A model generated the notes under the pieces. It saw nothing but the letters and a program-made list of their open reading frames with translations. It made no database searches and was not told the origin of the DNA. A program made the translations under genes and the position numbers. Positions 17,136 through 25,633 of a DNA stretch of 46,386 nt are shown piece after piece. The stretch's first letter is position 1, and every line of letters begins with the position of its first letter. Origin of the DNA: Alkalibacterium kapii (lineage in GTDB: Bacteria; Bacillota; Bacilli; Lactobacillales; Carnobacteriaceae_A); assembly GCF_007988865.1 (NCBI RefSeq), contig NZ_BJUY01000014.1, positions 1 through 46,386 of the forward strand. The letters run 5' to 3'.

Positions 17136-17624
17136 ATGATAACATTTGTCTGGGCAGAAGATGAGAATGGACTGATTGGCAGTAAAGGCAATCTTCCCTG
17201 GCATCTGCCAGCTGATATGCAGTTTTTTAAAAAGGTGACGTTAACTGGTGACGTCGTAATGGGTAGAAAAACTTTGGAAAGCATACCAAACCCACCTTTA
17301 AAAAACAGAAAAAATATTGTGCTAACTTCTAAACATGATCTTGATTTCAAAGAAGGCGTGATTTGCCATTCCAAAAAAGAGATTATGGAAGAAGTGAAAC
17401 ATTCAAAAAAACCTCTTCATGTTATTGGAGGCGTATCATTGTTTAAGCTTTTCATAGATGACGTAGACATGCTTTACCGGACTGTCATCCATGACTCGTT
17501 TGAAGGAGAAACCTATATGCCGGAAATCGATTACTCGGAATTTGAACTGATTGAAGAGGAAGAAGGCACGGTTGACGTAAAGAACAAGTATCCGCATACC
17601 TTTCAAATTTTTAAAAGAAAATAG
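17136..17624 (+). CDS. folA: Dihydrofolate reductase
   Basis: This NADPH-dependent enzyme reduces dihydrofolate to tetrahydrofolate and is the target of trimethoprim. The 162-residue chain has the DHFR opening ITFVWAEDENGLIGSKGNLPWHLPADM, with the catalytic acid at Asp27. The cofactor block VVMGRKTLESIP and HVIGGVSLFKLFI are intact. The start at 17136 is chosen because AAAGGAG lies 8 nt upstream and homology begins there; an upstream ATG-like start at 17106 falls inside the palindrome. It pairs functionally with thyA. Transcription ends at a strong hairpin. Confidence 0.96.
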   Translation: MITFVWAEDENGLIGSKGNLPWHLPADMQFFKKVTLTGDVVMGRKTLESIPNPPLKNRKNIVLTSKHDLDFKEGVICHSKKEIMEEVKHSKKPLHVIGGVSLFKLFIDDVDMLYRTVIHDSFEGETYMPEIDYSEFELIEEEEGTVDVKNKYPHTFQIFKRK

Positions 17625-17625
17625 T

Positions 17626-17670
17626 AAACAGAGCATCATTCGCAAGCGAATGATGCTCTGTTTGGTTTTA
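17626..17670. terminator. Strong hairpin terminator between folA and trhA
   Basis: An 18-bp perfect stem (17626-17643 with 17646-17663) closes on a GCAA tetraloop. A runs precede it and TTTGGTTTTA follows. It can serve both convergent genes. Confidence 0.85.
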
Positions 17671-17672
17671 AA

Positions 17673-18329
17673 TCAAGTGTAGAGGTATATAGAGAAAAAC
17701 ATAAATATCGTGCCCGTCAAAACAAATAAATGCCAGACGACATGCATATATTTCACATGTTTTAATCTATAAAATAGAGCGCCCACCGTAAATGCCAGTC
17801 CACCTGCCACAAGCCAGACAAAACCATTTGGTCCGAGTCCTCTGTATAGATAATTGATAAAGAACAGAGAAATCCACCCCATTGCAATATAGAGCCAAAG
17901 GGAAAGTCCCTGAAATTTTTCGAACCAGACCGTTTTATACAAAACGCCGAACACAGCGATCGACCATATGAGTGTTGTCAGGAAAGCACCTAACTTACCA
18001 CCTATCGTAATTAGAGTATACGGAGTGTACGTACCGGCAATGAGTAGAAAAATGCTGCTGTGATCAATGATACGCAATATATTTCTGGCCCGTGTAAAAG
18101 TGAAGCTGTGATATAAAGTGCTCGATAGATAAAGCAATATGAGGGAGACACCATAAATCGTATAAGAAGTGACCTCCAAAGCGCCACCCATCTCAAGGCC
18201 TTTTTGAATCAGAAAAACTAGACCGATGATACTTAGAATTACACCTATACCATGTGTCACGGCATTAAGTACTTCATTAGTTATAAGATAGGCTTTTGTA
18301 TGTGAAGATGTATTTGATCTATTTGACAT
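17673..18329 (-). CDS. trhA: Hemolysin III/TrhA family membrane protein (PAQR)
   Basis: This integral membrane protein of 218 residues has seven predicted helices and belongs to the PAQR superfamily. It is often annotated hemolysin III, although the haemolytic role is doubtful. Family features are NEVLNAVTHGIG near the start, SSTLYHSF and IDHSSIFLLIAGTYTPY in the middle, and HVVWHLFVLTGTIFMFFSIYLY at the end. The conserved His and Asp residues form the putative metal site of this superfamily. AAGGAGGAAG precedes the ATG. The family is linked to membrane fluidity control in other bacteria; that role here is inference. Confidence 0.92.
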   Translation of the reverse strand: MSNRSNTSSHTKAYLITNEVLNAVTHGIGVILSIIGLVFLIQKGLEMGGALEVTSYTIYGVSLILLYLSSTLYHSFTFTRARNILRIIDHSSIFLLIAGTYTPYTLITIGGKLGAFLTTLIWSIAVFGVLYKTVWFEKFQGLSLWLYIAMGWISLFFINYLYRGLGPNGFVWLVAGGLAFTVGALFYRLKHVKYMHVVWHLFVLTGTIFMFFSIYLYT

Positions 18330-18452
18330 GAGCTTCCTCCTTAAAACGGTTACTTTCTGTACGAATATACAAAATTTTGTTATACTACTATAGAAAGAAA
18401 AGTCGTTTTCCCGATTTCAATCTATTATAACATAGAAAAAATCGGACACACA

Positions 18453-18472
18453 AAAAATACGTTACGTATTTT
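18453..18472. repeat. Short palindrome upstream of ypmS
   Basis: AAATACG and CGTATTT flank a TTA centre, 12 bp before the ypmS ribosome-binding site. It may be a small hairpin in the leader or a regulator site. Confidence 0.4.
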
Positions 18473-18499
18473 AAATTCTTAAGAAGGAGGGAGTGCCAT

Positions 18500-19135
18500 T
18501 TGACGGATAGACGAGGGAGTCGGTCAGTGAAAAAAACAAGTCCGGGGTGGAAATGGGCCTTTATTTTATTACTTGGTATCAATATTGGCATCATCATCTG
18601 GCTTACTGTTCGTCTTGATCTTTTTACAGAATCTGAAACGATAGATATTAGCGAGACAGAGACGCTCGTCGATTCAAATGACAGGATAGATTTTGACCTG
18701 GTTACTGATAAATCAGAAGTCAGTAAAGTCACAAATATCTTTCTTGATAAAGAACTAGATGACCGATTTTCTGGTTATACTCTTGAAATCGAAGATTTAA
18801 TAGAACTAAAAGGACCTTTAAATATTCTAGGTTTTGAAGTAGATTTTGGTCTGTTTATGGAACCGCTTGTTATGGATAACGGAAACTTGCAGTTGCGTAT
18901 ACAGCGGATCCAGCTCGGATCTTTTGATCTTCCTCAGGATATAGCTATGAATATATTGGATCGACAATTAGAATTGCCTGAATGGATTAGAATCAATAGT
19001 GAAGAAGGCTATATTCTCGTTGCATTTGACCAATTTTCTCTAGAAAATAATGTGCAGTTTGAGATGAAAAAAATCGATCTTCCAGAAAATGATATCAGGA
19101 TCAATATTATTTTGCCTGAAGAAGCTATAAAATGA
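18500..19135 (+). CDS. YpmS family (DUF2140) membrane-anchored protein
   Basis: This is a 211-residue protein with a basic N-terminus, one transmembrane helix (about 19-38, WAFILLLGINIGIIIWLTV) and an extracellular domain. The exported part matches the Bacillus YpmS family: TDKSEVSKVTNIFLDKEL, then GPLNILGFEVDFGLFMEP, then LPEWIRINSEEGYI. No enzymatic motif is visible. The start is TTG, 9 nt after AAGGAGG. As in Bacillus, where ypmS lies beside msr genes, it is followed by msrA and yozE in the same direction, and folA and thyA lie nearby. The biochemical role is unknown. Confidence 0.85.
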   Translation: MTDRRGSRSVKKTSPGWKWAFILLLGINIGIIIWLTVRLDLFTESETIDISETETLVDSNDRIDFDLVTDKSEVSKVTNIFLDKELDDRFSGYTLEIEDLIELKGPLNILGFEVDFGLFMEPLVMDNGNLQLRIQRIQLGSFDLPQDIAMNILDRQLELPEWIRINSEEGYILVAFDQFSLENNVQFEMKKIDLPENDIRINIILPEEAIK

Positions 19136-19180
19136 TATAATAATTGAGTAGTGTATTTTATTATAGAAAGGATTTTTTTA

Positions 19181-19686
19181 GTGGAGAAGGCTTTATTTGC
19201 AGGTGGTTGTTTCTGGTGTATGGTTCAGCCTTTTGAAACGATGAAAGGGATAGAAAAAGTTGTTTCAGGATATACCGGTGGTCATGTCAAAGATCCTACG
19301 TATGAGCAAGTAAAATCTCAAAAGACCGGTCATACAGAAGCCGTGCTTATTTATTATGATGAGAGGATACTTTCTTATGACGATCTTTTAACGATTTATT
19401 GGCAGCAGACTGATCCAACTGACGCTATGGGGCAATTCATGGATCGCGGTGACAGTTATCGTCCGGTCATTTTTTATTATGATGAACACCAAAAACAAAA
19501 GGCAAGTGCATCAAAAGCTCGTTTGCAGGAATCAAATGATTATGCTGAACCTATCGTTACTAAGATAGAAAAAGCAGGTATTTTTACCCTGCGGAAGAAG
19601 AGCATCAGCAATTCTATCGGAAAAATCCTGAAGCTTATGCTGAAGAAAACGAACAAAGGCGTCGATGGGCAGAATCACATTCTTAG
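19181..19686 (+). pseudogene. msrA: Peptide methionine sulfoxide reductase MsrA, frameshifted
   Basis: MsrA reduces methionine-S-sulfoxide in proteins. The first part (GTG start at 19181, AGAAAGGA upstream) is normal, with active-site [27 protein letters not shown] and [14 protein letters not shown]. At the five-T run 19581-19585 the frame breaks: the family sequence continues one frame over as [18 protein letters not shown]... and ends at TAG 19684-19686. One extra T would restore a product of about 169 residues, the normal size. As written, the zero frame continues with unrelated residues to 19747 and runs through the start of yozE. The restored stop overlaps the yozE AGGAGG site, supporting it as the true end. 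It could be a genuine recent mutation, a homopolymer sequencing error, or slippage on the T run. Confidence 0.88.
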
Positions 19687-19697
19687 GAGGTCAGGCC

Positions 19698-19919
19698 ATG
19701 AGACGGTCTTTTTATCACTACGTAAAAACTTTGAGAGACCCATATAAGAAAGACAATATTACTCTCTTTGCCAACGCAGTAGATAACGATGGTACATTTC
19801 CTAAACATTCAACCCACTATAATGAATTGTCGGATTATCTGGAGATGAATGGTGACTATGTCATTTCGATGGAAGTGTTTGATGAAGTATTTCAAATGTA
19901 TAAAGATAACAACAAATAA
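19698..19919 (+). CDS. YozE family protein (sterile-alpha-motif-like)
   Basis: This small cytosolic protein of 73 residues is of the YozE family, whose structure is a SAM-like helical bundle and whose role is unknown. The typical opening [14 protein letters not shown] is followed by [27 protein letters not shown] and a C-terminal [11 protein letters not shown] helix. AGGAGG (19685-19690) lies 7 nt before the ATG and overlaps the intact-frame stop of msrA, so the two were translationally coupled. A longer frame from 19665 has no ribosome-binding site. deoD follows after 21 bp. Confidence 0.85.
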   Translation: MRRSFYHYVKTLRDPYKKDNITLFANAVDNDGTFPKHSTHYNELSDYLEMNGDYVISMEVFDEVFQMYKDNNK

Positions 19920-19940
19920 AACTTTAAAGGAGAATGTCAA

Positions 19941-20660
19941 ATGAGTGTACATTTAGAAGCAAAAAAAGGTGAAATCGCAAAAACAGTTCTGATGCCCGGA
20001 GATCCTCTTCGTGCAAAGTATATAGCAGAGACGTTTTTAGAAGATGTTAAACAATACAATACAGTAAGAAATGCTTTTGGTTATACAGGAACGTATAAAG
20101 GGCAGGAGATATCTGTTCAAGGAACAGGGATGGGTATCCCTTCTTTAATGATTTATGGTGAAGAACTTATTCAAGAATATGGGGTGGAAAACCTTATTCG
20201 TGTAGGATCTGCCGGCGCTCTGAAAAAAGAAGTGAAAATTCGTGATGTTGTTCTTGCTCAAGGAGCAACGACCGATTCAAGTATCCACCGTCATATTTTT
20301 AATAATCAGGTCGATTTTGCGCCGATTGCTGACTTTAATCTGCTTAGACATTCATATGATATTGGTAAAGAAAAAGGCATGGCAATTCGTGTCGGAAACG
20401 TTCTAAGTGCAGATCGTTTCTACAATGAAGAATTAGATAAGCAGAAACTTGCTGATTATGGTATCATGGCGGTTGAAATGGAAGCAGCTGGATTATACTC
20501 CCTTGCAGCTAAGCATAATAAGAGAGCTCTAGCCCTGCTTACGATCAGTGATCACATTTTGACAGGTGAAGAAACAACGTCTGAAGAAAGACAGACAACG
20601 TTCAACGACATGATGATCATTGCCCTAGAAGCTGCTTTAAGAATGGAAGAGAACAAGTAA
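19941..20660 (+). CDS. deoD: Purine nucleoside phosphorylase DeoD type
   Basis: This hexameric-type enzyme cleaves purine (deoxy)nucleosides with phosphate to free base and (deoxy)ribose-1-phosphate. The 239-residue length and motifs fit Deo[14 protein letters not shown] (phosphate site), [26 protein letters not shown] (177-186, ribose site) and [10 protein letters not shown] with catalytic Asp204. AAAGGAG precedes the ATG. It lies between yozE and ctpA, 21 bp from each, in a same-strand run from ypmS onward. Its neighbours are not salvage genes, so its expression is probably general. Confidence 0.96.
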   Translation: MSVHLEAKKGEIAKTVLMPGDPLRAKYIAETFLEDVKQYNTVRNAFGYTGTYKGQEISVQGTGMGIPSLMIYGEELIQEYGVENLIRVGSAGALKKEVKIRDVVLAQGATTDSSIHRHIFNNQVDFAPIADFNLLRHSYDIGKEKGMAIRVGNVLSADRFYNEELDKQKLADYGIMAVEMEAAGLYSLAAKHNKRALALLTISDHILTGEETTSEERQTTFNDMMIIALEAALRMEENK

Positions 20661-20681
20661 ATATAAGAGAAGAGGTTTTTC

Positions 20682-22166
20682 ATGCAGCATGAACCAGAGA
20701 ATAAAAAAACGAAAAAAATCAGTTTGAACATGTATATAATTTCCTTGCTGATTGTACTCTTCGTATCCGTGATCGGAACATTTCTGGTAATGACTGTTGC
20801 TGGAAATGATAATGATGAGTCCGAGCCGATAGCTGAACGTTCCAATATAAAATCAGAAGAAGAATCTTTAGATTTAGACCAATTTGAACCATTAAATGAA
20901 GTCTATTCGATCCTCATGACAGAATATCTTGAGGAAGTGGGGTCTGATACCTTGATTCAAGGCGCCTTATCAGGGATGGCTGAATCGGTAGGAGATCCTT
21001 ATACAACCTATCTCAATGAGGTGGAGTCTACTTCAATAAACGAAGACATCGAAGGGTCATTTGAAGGAATCGGAGCTGAAGTCATGAAAGAGGGGGAATA
21101 TGTCCGCATTATTTCCCCGATTTCGGGCTCACCAGCTGAGAAAGCAGGGTTACTGCCGAACGATCTCATAGATCAAGTTGACGGAGAATCTGTCGCCGAT
21201 TTATCGATCAATGAAGCAGTAGCCTTGATACGTGGACCAGAAGGGTCAGAGGTAGAGCTGTCGATCGTCAGAGGAGATAATACGTTTACAGTAAATCTTA
21301 CCAGAGACTCGATTCCGGTAGAGTCAGTGATTTATGAACAGGATGATAAAAATCCATCCATCGGTTATATCCACATCACAAACTTTAACCGGCCAACCTA
21401 TCAGGAACTCATCGATGCGATCGAAACACTGGAAGAAGATGGTGCTGAGGAATTTATTTTTGATGTTAGAGGAAACCCCGGTGGACTGCTTGATTCTGCA
21501 CTCCAACTTTCAAATGTTTTTGTAGCTAATGGTGAGCCGCTGATGCAGTCACAAGGACGCGGGGAAGACCCTTATGTCTATAATGCTTCAGATGAACTCG
21601 GTGATTTTAAATTCGATAAACCAAGCGTTCTTTTGATCAATGGTGGGAGTGCGAGTGCTTCTGAAATCCTGGCTGGAGCGATGAGTCAATCTGCAGACAT
21701 CCCGCTGGTTGGTACAACAACTTTCGGTAAAGGAACGATTCAGAATGTTCTGGATATTTCAGGTGACGGTGAAATCAAATTCACCGCCGGGAAATGGCTG
21801 ACTGCGAATGGCACATGGATCAATGAAGAAGGAATCTCTCCTGATATTGAAGTGGAAATGCCTGATTATATCAATCTGCTCCTTGTTAATCAGGAAGAAA
21901 CATATGAAACAGGGGATGTCTCAGAAGAGGTCTATAACCTTGAACAGATACTTGATGTTCTGGATTATGATGTCGGCTCAGTTGATTTCACCTATGATAA
22001 TGAGACAGAAACCGCTGTAGAAACGTTCCAGTCTGATAATGATCTTGAAAAAGACGGTGTAGTGACTGGTGCAACAGCACGGACGCTTGTTGAGAAATTG
22101 CGCGAGCTGATTGACGACAATGATAGACAATACAATGCAGCTGTTGAGTATTTGTTGGAAAATTAA
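20682..22166 (+). CDS. ctpA: C-terminal processing peptidase, S41 family (CtpA)
   Basis: This is a membrane-anchored serine protease of 494 residues acting outside the membrane. An N-terminal helix (about 13-40) is followed by a PDZ domain (about 120-205, with VRIISPISGSPAEKAGLLPNDLI split across its core). The S41 protease domain carries the Ser325 nucleophile in GGSASASE and the general-base Lys350 in TFGKGTIQ. A C-terminal peptidoglycan-binding-like domain (about 415-480, LEQILDVLDYDVGSVDFTYD...) suggests wall targeting. AGAAGAGG precedes the ATG. It resembles the B. subtilis CtpA/CtpB enzymes. Substrates are unknown; signal peptidase I lies next to it, so both concern exported proteins. 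A terminator-like hairpin follows. Confidence 0.94.
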   Translation: MQHEPENKKTKKISLNMYIISLLIVLFVSVIGTFLVMTVAGNDNDESEPIAERSNIKSEEESLDLDQFEPLNEVYSILMTEYLEEVGSDTLIQGALSGMAESVGDPYTTYLNEVESTSINEDIEGSFEGIGAEVMKEGEYVRIISPISGSPAEKAGLLPNDLIDQVDGESVADLSINEAVALIRGPEGSEVELSIVRGDNTFTVNLTRDSIPVESVIYEQDDKNPSIGYIHITNFNRPTYQELIDAIETLEEDGAEEFIFDVRGNPGGLLDSALQLSNVFVANGEPLMQSQGRGEDPYVYNASDELGDFKFDKPSVLLINGGSASASEILAGAMSQSADIPLVGTTTFGKGTIQNVLDISGDGEIKFTAGKWLTANGTWINEEGISPDIEVEMPDYINLLLVNQEETYETGDVSEEVYNLEQILDVLDYDVGSVDFTYDNETETAVETFQSDNDLEKDGVVTGATARTLVEKLRELIDDNDRQYNAAVEYLLEN

Positions 22167-22171
22167 GAATG

Positions 22172-22226
22172 AAGAGAAAGAAAATTTGGGCATTTTAGCC
22201 TAATTATTTTCTTTCTCTATCTTTTT
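22172..22226 (+). terminator. Hairpin terminator between ctpA and lepB
   Basis: AGAGAAAGAAAAT pairs with ATTTTCTTTCTCT, with an inner GGGC/GCCT helix, followed by CTTTTT. It should reduce read-through from ctpA into lepB. Confidence 0.7.
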
Positions 22227-22258
22227 AAAAGCATAGATGAGAAAGAAGGTCACTAAAA

Positions 22259-22870
22259 ATGAAAGATTCTTCTTATAAAAATAATAGTGAAACGATTAAA
22301 GATAAAAAACAGGATAAACCTTTATATCAGGAATTGTTAAGTACATTCGTTTATATCATCATTATTACTGGTGTTTTTCTACTTATCAGACTTTATATAG
22401 TGGCCCCTGTCAGTGTCGAAGGGTCATCGATGGAACCGACTTTACAGGATGGCGATCATTTACTTTTAAATAAAATTGGGGACATTGATCGGTTTGACGT
22501 AATTGTTTTCCCGGCGCCTGAAGAAAATGGGAAGCAATTTATCAAACGAGTGATCGGTCTTCCTGGAGATGAAATCACATTTCAGGATCAGACCCTTTTT
22601 ATAAACGGTGAAACGATCGAAGAAGACTATATTGATCTTTCTAATGTCAGTGACGCTGATCTGCAGTCACTTAATAGTGATTTCAGTCTGGACTCATTAG
22701 AGGATGTCGAACAGGTACCGGAAGATTCTTATTTTGTTTTAGGAGATAATCGGGTAAATTCCAAAGACAGCCGTTCTTTTGGCTTTATTGATAAAGATAA
22801 CGTGACAGGCAAGACCAGCTTGCGCATATGGCCTCTGGACCGGATTGGCTTTATTGACAGTCCCGAATAA
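22259..22870 (+). CDS. lepB: Signal peptidase I
   Basis: This membrane-bound protease of 203 residues removes signal peptides from secreted proteins. One transmembrane helix (about 28-48) precedes the extracellular catalytic domain. The Ser-Lys dyad is visible as Ser57 in GSSMEP and Lys96 in FIKRVIGLPGD. The box VLGDNRVNSKDSRSFGFI is intact. A short acidic insertion (DLSNVSDADLQSLNSDFSLDSLEDVEQ) lies between the dyad and this box. AAAGAAGGT precedes the ATG. rbgA and rnhB follow, the order lepB-rbgA-rnhB seen in Bacillus relatives. Confidence 0.95.
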   Translation: MKDSSYKNNSETIKDKKQDKPLYQELLSTFVYIIIITGVFLLIRLYIVAPVSVEGSSMEPTLQDGDHLLLNKIGDIDRFDVIVFPAPEENGKQFIKRVIGLPGDEITFQDQTLFINGETIEEDYIDLSNVSDADLQSLNSDFSLDSLEDVEQVPEDSYFVLGDNRVNSKDSRSFGFIDKDNVTGKTSLRIWPLDRIGFIDSPE

Positions 22871-22910
22871 CTGAATTTGAAAATTTGTAGTGAAAGGAGT
22901 GGTCAAAAAC

Positions 22911-23783
22911 ATGATACAATGGTATCCAGGGCATATGGCGAAAGCAAAAAGACAATTTCTGGAAAAGCTTAAAATGGTAGATGTTGTCTATGAGCTGATT
23001 GACGCAAGAATACCCTATTCAAGTAAAAATCCAGATATCATCGATATGATTGGAGACAAACCGCACGTAGTCATCCTGATGAAAGGTGATTTGGCCGATC
23101 CCAGTCAAACTAATGCCTGGCTTAAGCATTACAAAAGCAAAGGTATCCCAGCCATCTCGATCAATGCCAAAAAAGGACAAGGGTTGAAGGAGATCCTGAA
23201 ACTTACCAAGACTGTCTTGAAATCTTTTTTCGAAAAACGAGAGGAAAAAGGAATGAAGCCACGGGCCATTAGAGCAGTGTGCGTAGGGATTCCAAACGTT
23301 GGAAAATCAACACTGATCAATCGCTTCGCTCGAAAAAATATTGCTCAGACAGGAAACAAGCCGGGAGTCACTAAAGCTCAGCAGTGGATCAAATATGGTA
23401 AAGAACTCGAGCTTTTAGACACGCCTGGTATTTTATGGCCGAAATTTGAAGATCAAAGCGTTGGGAAAAAATTAGCTGTAACAGGAGCGATCAAAGACAC
23501 CCTCCTACACCTGGATGATATTGCACTATATGCCATGAACTATTTGAGAGAACACTACGCGGGAGCAATAACAGCACGCTATAAGCTGAAGGAAGACTTG
23601 GAACAGGAGCTGGAACTGCCTGATCTACTTCTGGAAATCACCAAAATCAGAGGTTTTCGTGATGATTATGAACGTGGGGCAGAAATGATTATCCATGAAT
23701 TAAGAAACGGCCAGTTAGGAAGGATCACACTTGAACGACCAGATGAAGTCTACAGAGAAGAAACAAACAATCAAAGAGATTAA
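22911..23783 (+). CDS. rbgA: Ribosome biogenesis GTPase RbgA (YlqF)
   Basis: This circularly permuted GTPase of 290 residues completes 50S subunit assembly. Motifs appear in permuted order: G4 position (57-60), SINAKKG (83-89, G5), G1 GIPNVGKST (126-134) and G3 DTPG (170-173). The opening IQWYPGHMAKAKRQ and the C-terminal ANTAR-like region match the family. The G4 motif reads MKGD rather than the usual NKxD, an unusual change in the guanine-specificity loop. The start at 22911 is chosen because AAAGGAG lies 11 nt upstream; an earlier GTG at 22890 overlaps that site. It overlaps the start of rnhB by about 50 nt. Confidence 0.94.
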   Translation: MIQWYPGHMAKAKRQFLEKLKMVDVVYELIDARIPYSSKNPDIIDMIGDKPHVVILMKGDLADPSQTNAWLKHYKSKGIPAISINAKKGQGLKEILKLTKTVLKSFFEKREEKGMKPRAIRAVCVGIPNVGKSTLINRFARKNIAQTGNKPGVTKAQQWIKYGKELELLDTPGILWPKFEDQSVGKKLAVTGAIKDTLLHLDDIALYAMNYLREHYAGAITARYKLKEDLEQELELPDLLLEITKIRGFRDDYERGAEMIIHELRNGQLGRITLERPDEVYREETNNQRD

Positions 23784-24522
23784 AGAACAATTGAAAAGCC
23801 AGATACCTTTATCTGACAATGAACTGAATATATTAAAACAGGATAAGCGAAAAGGCGTTCAGACAGCACTTAAACAATATGAAAAAAGATTACTCAAAGA
23901 GAAATTGCTGAAAGAAAAGTATCGCGATATGCAGACTTATGAACAAGCATGCAGAGCTGAAGGTAATGTTTATATCGCTGGGATCGATGAAGTGGGTAGA
24001 GGACCATTAGCTGGCCCCGTTGTTTCTGCTGCAGTCATCCTTCCAGAAGAACCTGATCTTTTGGGGATCAATGATTCCAAGAAATTGAGCGAAAAAGAGC
24101 GGGAAAGCTGGTTTCTTCGAATCAAGAATGTGGCTTTAGCTATAAATTATTCCGTGGTTTCTCCTGAAACGATCGATCAATTAAATATATATGAAGCAAC
24201 GCGTGTTTCGATGAAAGAGGCTGTCGAAGGGTTGAATAGAGAACCTGACTGTTTATTAGTTGATGCTATGCATATCGACAGTAGCATTCCACAAGTGAAA
24301 ATTATTAAAGGTGATGCTAAAAGTATATCGATCGCGGCAGCTTCAATTGTCGCAAAAGTGATACGCGATAATATAATGAAGAAACTGGCCAGAGACTATC
24401 CGGAGTATGGTTTTGAAGAAAATGCTGGATATGGGACAAAAAAACATCTTGAAAGCCTGAAAATATATGGTGTGACGCCAATTCATCGAAAATCATATCG
24501 ACCAGTCAAAGAACGTTTATAA
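23731..24522 (+). CDS. rnhB: Ribonuclease HII
   Basis: This enzyme removes ribonucleotides embedded in DNA and RNA of hybrids. The catalytic DEDD set is present: Asp86 and Glu87 in GIDEVGRGPLAGP, Asp178 in LLVDAMH and Asp213 in VIRDN. The 263-residue chain carries the N-terminal helical extension typical of Gram-positive RnhB. The start is ambiguous. TTG at 23731 has AGGAAGG at 7 nt, while ATG at 23743 gives a four-residue shorter protein but poor spacing. Either start overlaps rbgA, so the pair is translationally coupled. A terminator hairpin follows at 24543. Confidence 0.94.
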   Translation: MNDQMKSTEKKQTIKEIKEQLKSQIPLSDNELNILKQDKRKGVQTALKQYEKRLLKEKLLKEKYRDMQTYEQACRAEGNVYIAGIDEVGRGPLAGPVVSAAVILPEEPDLLGINDSKKLSEKERESWFLRIKNVALAINYSVVSPETIDQLNIYEATRVSMKEAVEGLNREPDCLLVDAMHIDSSIPQVKIIKGDAKSISIAAASIVAKVIRDNIMKKLARDYPEYGFEENAGYGTKKHLESLKIYGVTPIHRKSYRPVKERL

Positions 24523-24542
24523 AAAAACTTTGACAAAAAAAG

Positions 24543-24592
24543 TGAGTTTTTATTTCTTTTAACAATAAAAGAGATAGGAACTCAATTTTTTT
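24543..24592 (+). terminator. Terminator of rnhB
   Basis: A long imperfect AT-rich stem (24543-24561 with 24566-24584) is followed by T7. It separates rnhB from dprA. Confidence 0.75.
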
Positions 24593-24610
24593 ATTTTAGG
24601 AGAGAATAAG

Positions 24611-25486
24611 ATGCAGACTAATCGAATGGAAAATTATTTATATGCTATGGCCCACTGTCCATTTTTAAGTCATAAGGAAAAATGGAAAATACTGATCACT
24701 GATCATCCAAAGTACAGTGAATTTACTTTGATGCAGGAACAGACAACATGTCACGTGCATCAAAAAAAGATTGCCTTTTGGAAGTATTTGAAAGCATTTG
24801 ACCTGGACAGAATCAAAAAGGAGCATGAAAAAGCAAAGGTTAACGCTTTCTGTCTAGGTGACGAAGGGTACCCGTATGCCCTGGGAAAAAGCTATGAGCC
24901 TCCTATGGTTTTGTTTTATAAAGGCGACATCTCGCTGCTTTACAAAGGCACTCTTGGAATCGTTGGTGCACGTGAATGTACACCTTATGGCCACCGTTTT
25001 CTTTCGGAGCATATCCCGGCGATTATTGATCAGGGGTTAGTCACTGTGAGTGGGTTGGCCAAAGGGATCGATACCCAGGTGCACAAACAAACGATTGAAA
25101 ATGGAGGGAAAACGATAGCAGTCATAGGGAATGGGATCAATTATACGTATCCGCGAGAAAACAGAAAACTTCAGGAAATAATAAGCCAGGATCATTTAAT
25201 CCTCTCCGAATATCCACTGGATGCCACACCTAAAAGACATTACTTTCCCCTGAGGAATCGTATTATTTCCGGACTTTCAAGAGGAGTGCTCGTTGTGGAA
25301 GCTAAAGAACGCAGTGGAAGTCTGATCACGGCCCGACTGGCTTTGGAAGAAGGGCGGGATGTCTTTTCAGTCCCGGGATCCATATTCAGTTCAACTTCGA
25401 AAGGCTGCTTGGATTTGATCAAATCAGGGGCCATACTTTGTCAGTCTGCAGAAGATATTTTAACGGAATGGAATATGAATCTGTGA
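24611..25486 (+). CDS. dprA: DNA-processing protein DprA (Smf)
   Basis: DprA binds incoming single-stranded DNA during natural transformation and loads RecA. The 291-residue protein has a helical N-terminal part and the Rossmann fold with LGIVGARECTPYG (115-127), VSGLAKGIDTQVH (146-158), VIGNGINYTYPREN (171-184) and FPLRNRIISGLS (212-223). There is no C-terminal winged-helix domain, as in many Firmicutes. AGGAGAGAA precedes the ATG. topA follows after about 150 bp; dprA-topA-xerC-hslVU is a conserved Firmicutes order. Presence of DprA alone does not prove competence. Confidence 0.96.
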   Translation: MQTNRMENYLYAMAHCPFLSHKEKWKILITDHPKYSEFTLMQEQTTCHVHQKKIAFWKYLKAFDLDRIKKEHEKAKVNAFCLGDEGYPYALGKSYEPPMVLFYKGDISLLYKGTLGIVGARECTPYGHRFLSEHIPAIIDQGLVTVSGLAKGIDTQVHKQTIENGGKTIAVIGNGINYTYPRENRKLQEIISQDHLILSEYPLDATPKRHYFPLRNRIISGLSRGVLVVEAKERSGSLITARLALEEGRDVFSVPGSIFSSTSKGCLDLIKSGAILCQSAEDILTEWNMNL

Positions 25487-25514
25487 AATAAATAATTAAA
25501 TAGTGTTTTAAAAG

Positions 25515-25544
25515 TTGACAAAGTGAATTCATATGCCCTATGAT
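25515..25544 (+). promoter_or_regulatory. topA promoter
   Basis: Consensus TTGACA (25515-25520) and TATGAT (25539-25544) are separated by 18 bp. It gives a leader of about 80 nt before the TTG start of topA. Confidence 0.7.
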
Positions 25545-25633
25545 AGATTACGATTCTTAACGATAGCAAAAACAAGACACGTTTAAAGCAAACAAATACA
25601 AAAAATAAGGTACATGAGGAAGGAGCCTGCAAT

